Both the position numbers and the translations under genes were made by a program. 12,587 nucleotides of DNA from JBBDWJ01 sp040902925 (GTDB lineage: Bacteria > Acidobacteriota > Terriglobia > Bryobacterales > UBA6623), in NCBI GenBank assembly GCA_040902925.1, contig JBBDWJ010000324.1, positions 1-12,587 on the forward strand, read 5' to 3'. Below the pieces are notes generated by a model, which worked only from the letters and a program-made list of their open reading frames with translations, had not been told where the DNA came from and searched no databases. Shown in pieces: positions 12,559 to 12,587 of this stretch. The stretch's first letter is position 1; every line of letters begins with the position of its first letter.

Positions 12559-12587
12559 GTGGACAAACGTTTGCGGCCTCTTGGGGC
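12540..12587. mobile_element. Probable insertion sequence end (IS3/IS150-like), truncated by the window
   Basis: Starting with TG at 12540, the sequence TGTAGTGTCCACGAATTAGG continues into GGTGGACAAACG and contains GTCCAC/GTGGAC as an inverted pair (12546-12551, 12559-12564). The 5'-TGTA...T...CC...GGAC layout recalls the terminal inverted repeats of IS150-group elements of the IS3 family. It interrupts a RelA/SpoT gene exactly where family similarity ends. The transposase would lie beyond the window, so the family assignment is tentative. Confidence 0.5.

Noticed and set aside
1..12587. tRNA, rRNA or CRISPR arrays
   Set aside because: No cloverleaf with a conserved TψC arm, no rRNA-like stretch and no regularly spaced repeat array was seen on either strand.

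Overview
The window looks like chromosomal DNA from a GC-rich, aerobically respiring Gram-negative bacterium. An acidobacterium of the Bryobacter/Solibacter type is my best guess, from the overall gene style and family mix. No rRNA or other phylogenetic marker is present, so the assignment is an inference of low to moderate confidence. A run of 10 N at 1283-1292 shows that this is a scaffold, so the linkage between the first 1.2 kb and the rest depends on the assembly.

Layout. (1) Bases 1-1196 hold the tail of an aa3-type cytochrome c oxidase operon on the plus strand: the 3' end of subunit I, then complete subunits III and IV, with overlapping stops and starts. (2) Bases 1322-4203 hold three minus-strand genes, transcribed in the order TIR protein (133 aa), TIR protein (142 aa), then a large protein with a GT-A glycosyltransferase-like core. 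(3) Bases 4204-5454 form a rearranged, accessory-looking segment. It carries a UPF0175 antitoxin / DUF3368 PIN-like toxin pair on the plus strand, a fragment resembling part of the glycosyltransferase-like gene, a 24-base direct repeat, and a decayed third TIR gene. (4) Bases 5455-6729 (minus) encode a FabF-type beta-ketoacyl-ACP synthase whose 3' end carries one copy of the 24-base repeat. (5) Bases 7039-8739 (plus) are a phosphate module: a DUF47/PhoU-like gene with an in-frame amber stop at codon 17, then a PiT phosphate permease. (6) Bases 9064-11742 (plus) encode a membrane histidine kinase and an OmpR/PhoB-type response regulator. (7) Bases 11864-12587 hold a small unknown gene overlapping a RelA/SpoT-domain gene, which is cut off by what looks like the left end of an insertion sequence.

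How it fits together. The respiratory genes, the phosphate genes and the two-component system look like core functions. The stretch from the glycosyltransferase-like gene to the end of the ketosynthase gene looks like a small defence/toxin-antitoxin island. It contains two intact and one broken TIR gene, a toxin-antitoxin pair, and duplicated sequence fragments that point to past recombination. The small gene plus RelA/SpoT gene at the right edge may be the remains of a second toxin-antitoxin (toxSAS-like) pair. The most interesting items are the tandem stand-alone TIR genes travelling with the glycosyltransferase-like gene, and the mosaic of repeats around the PIN toxin pair.
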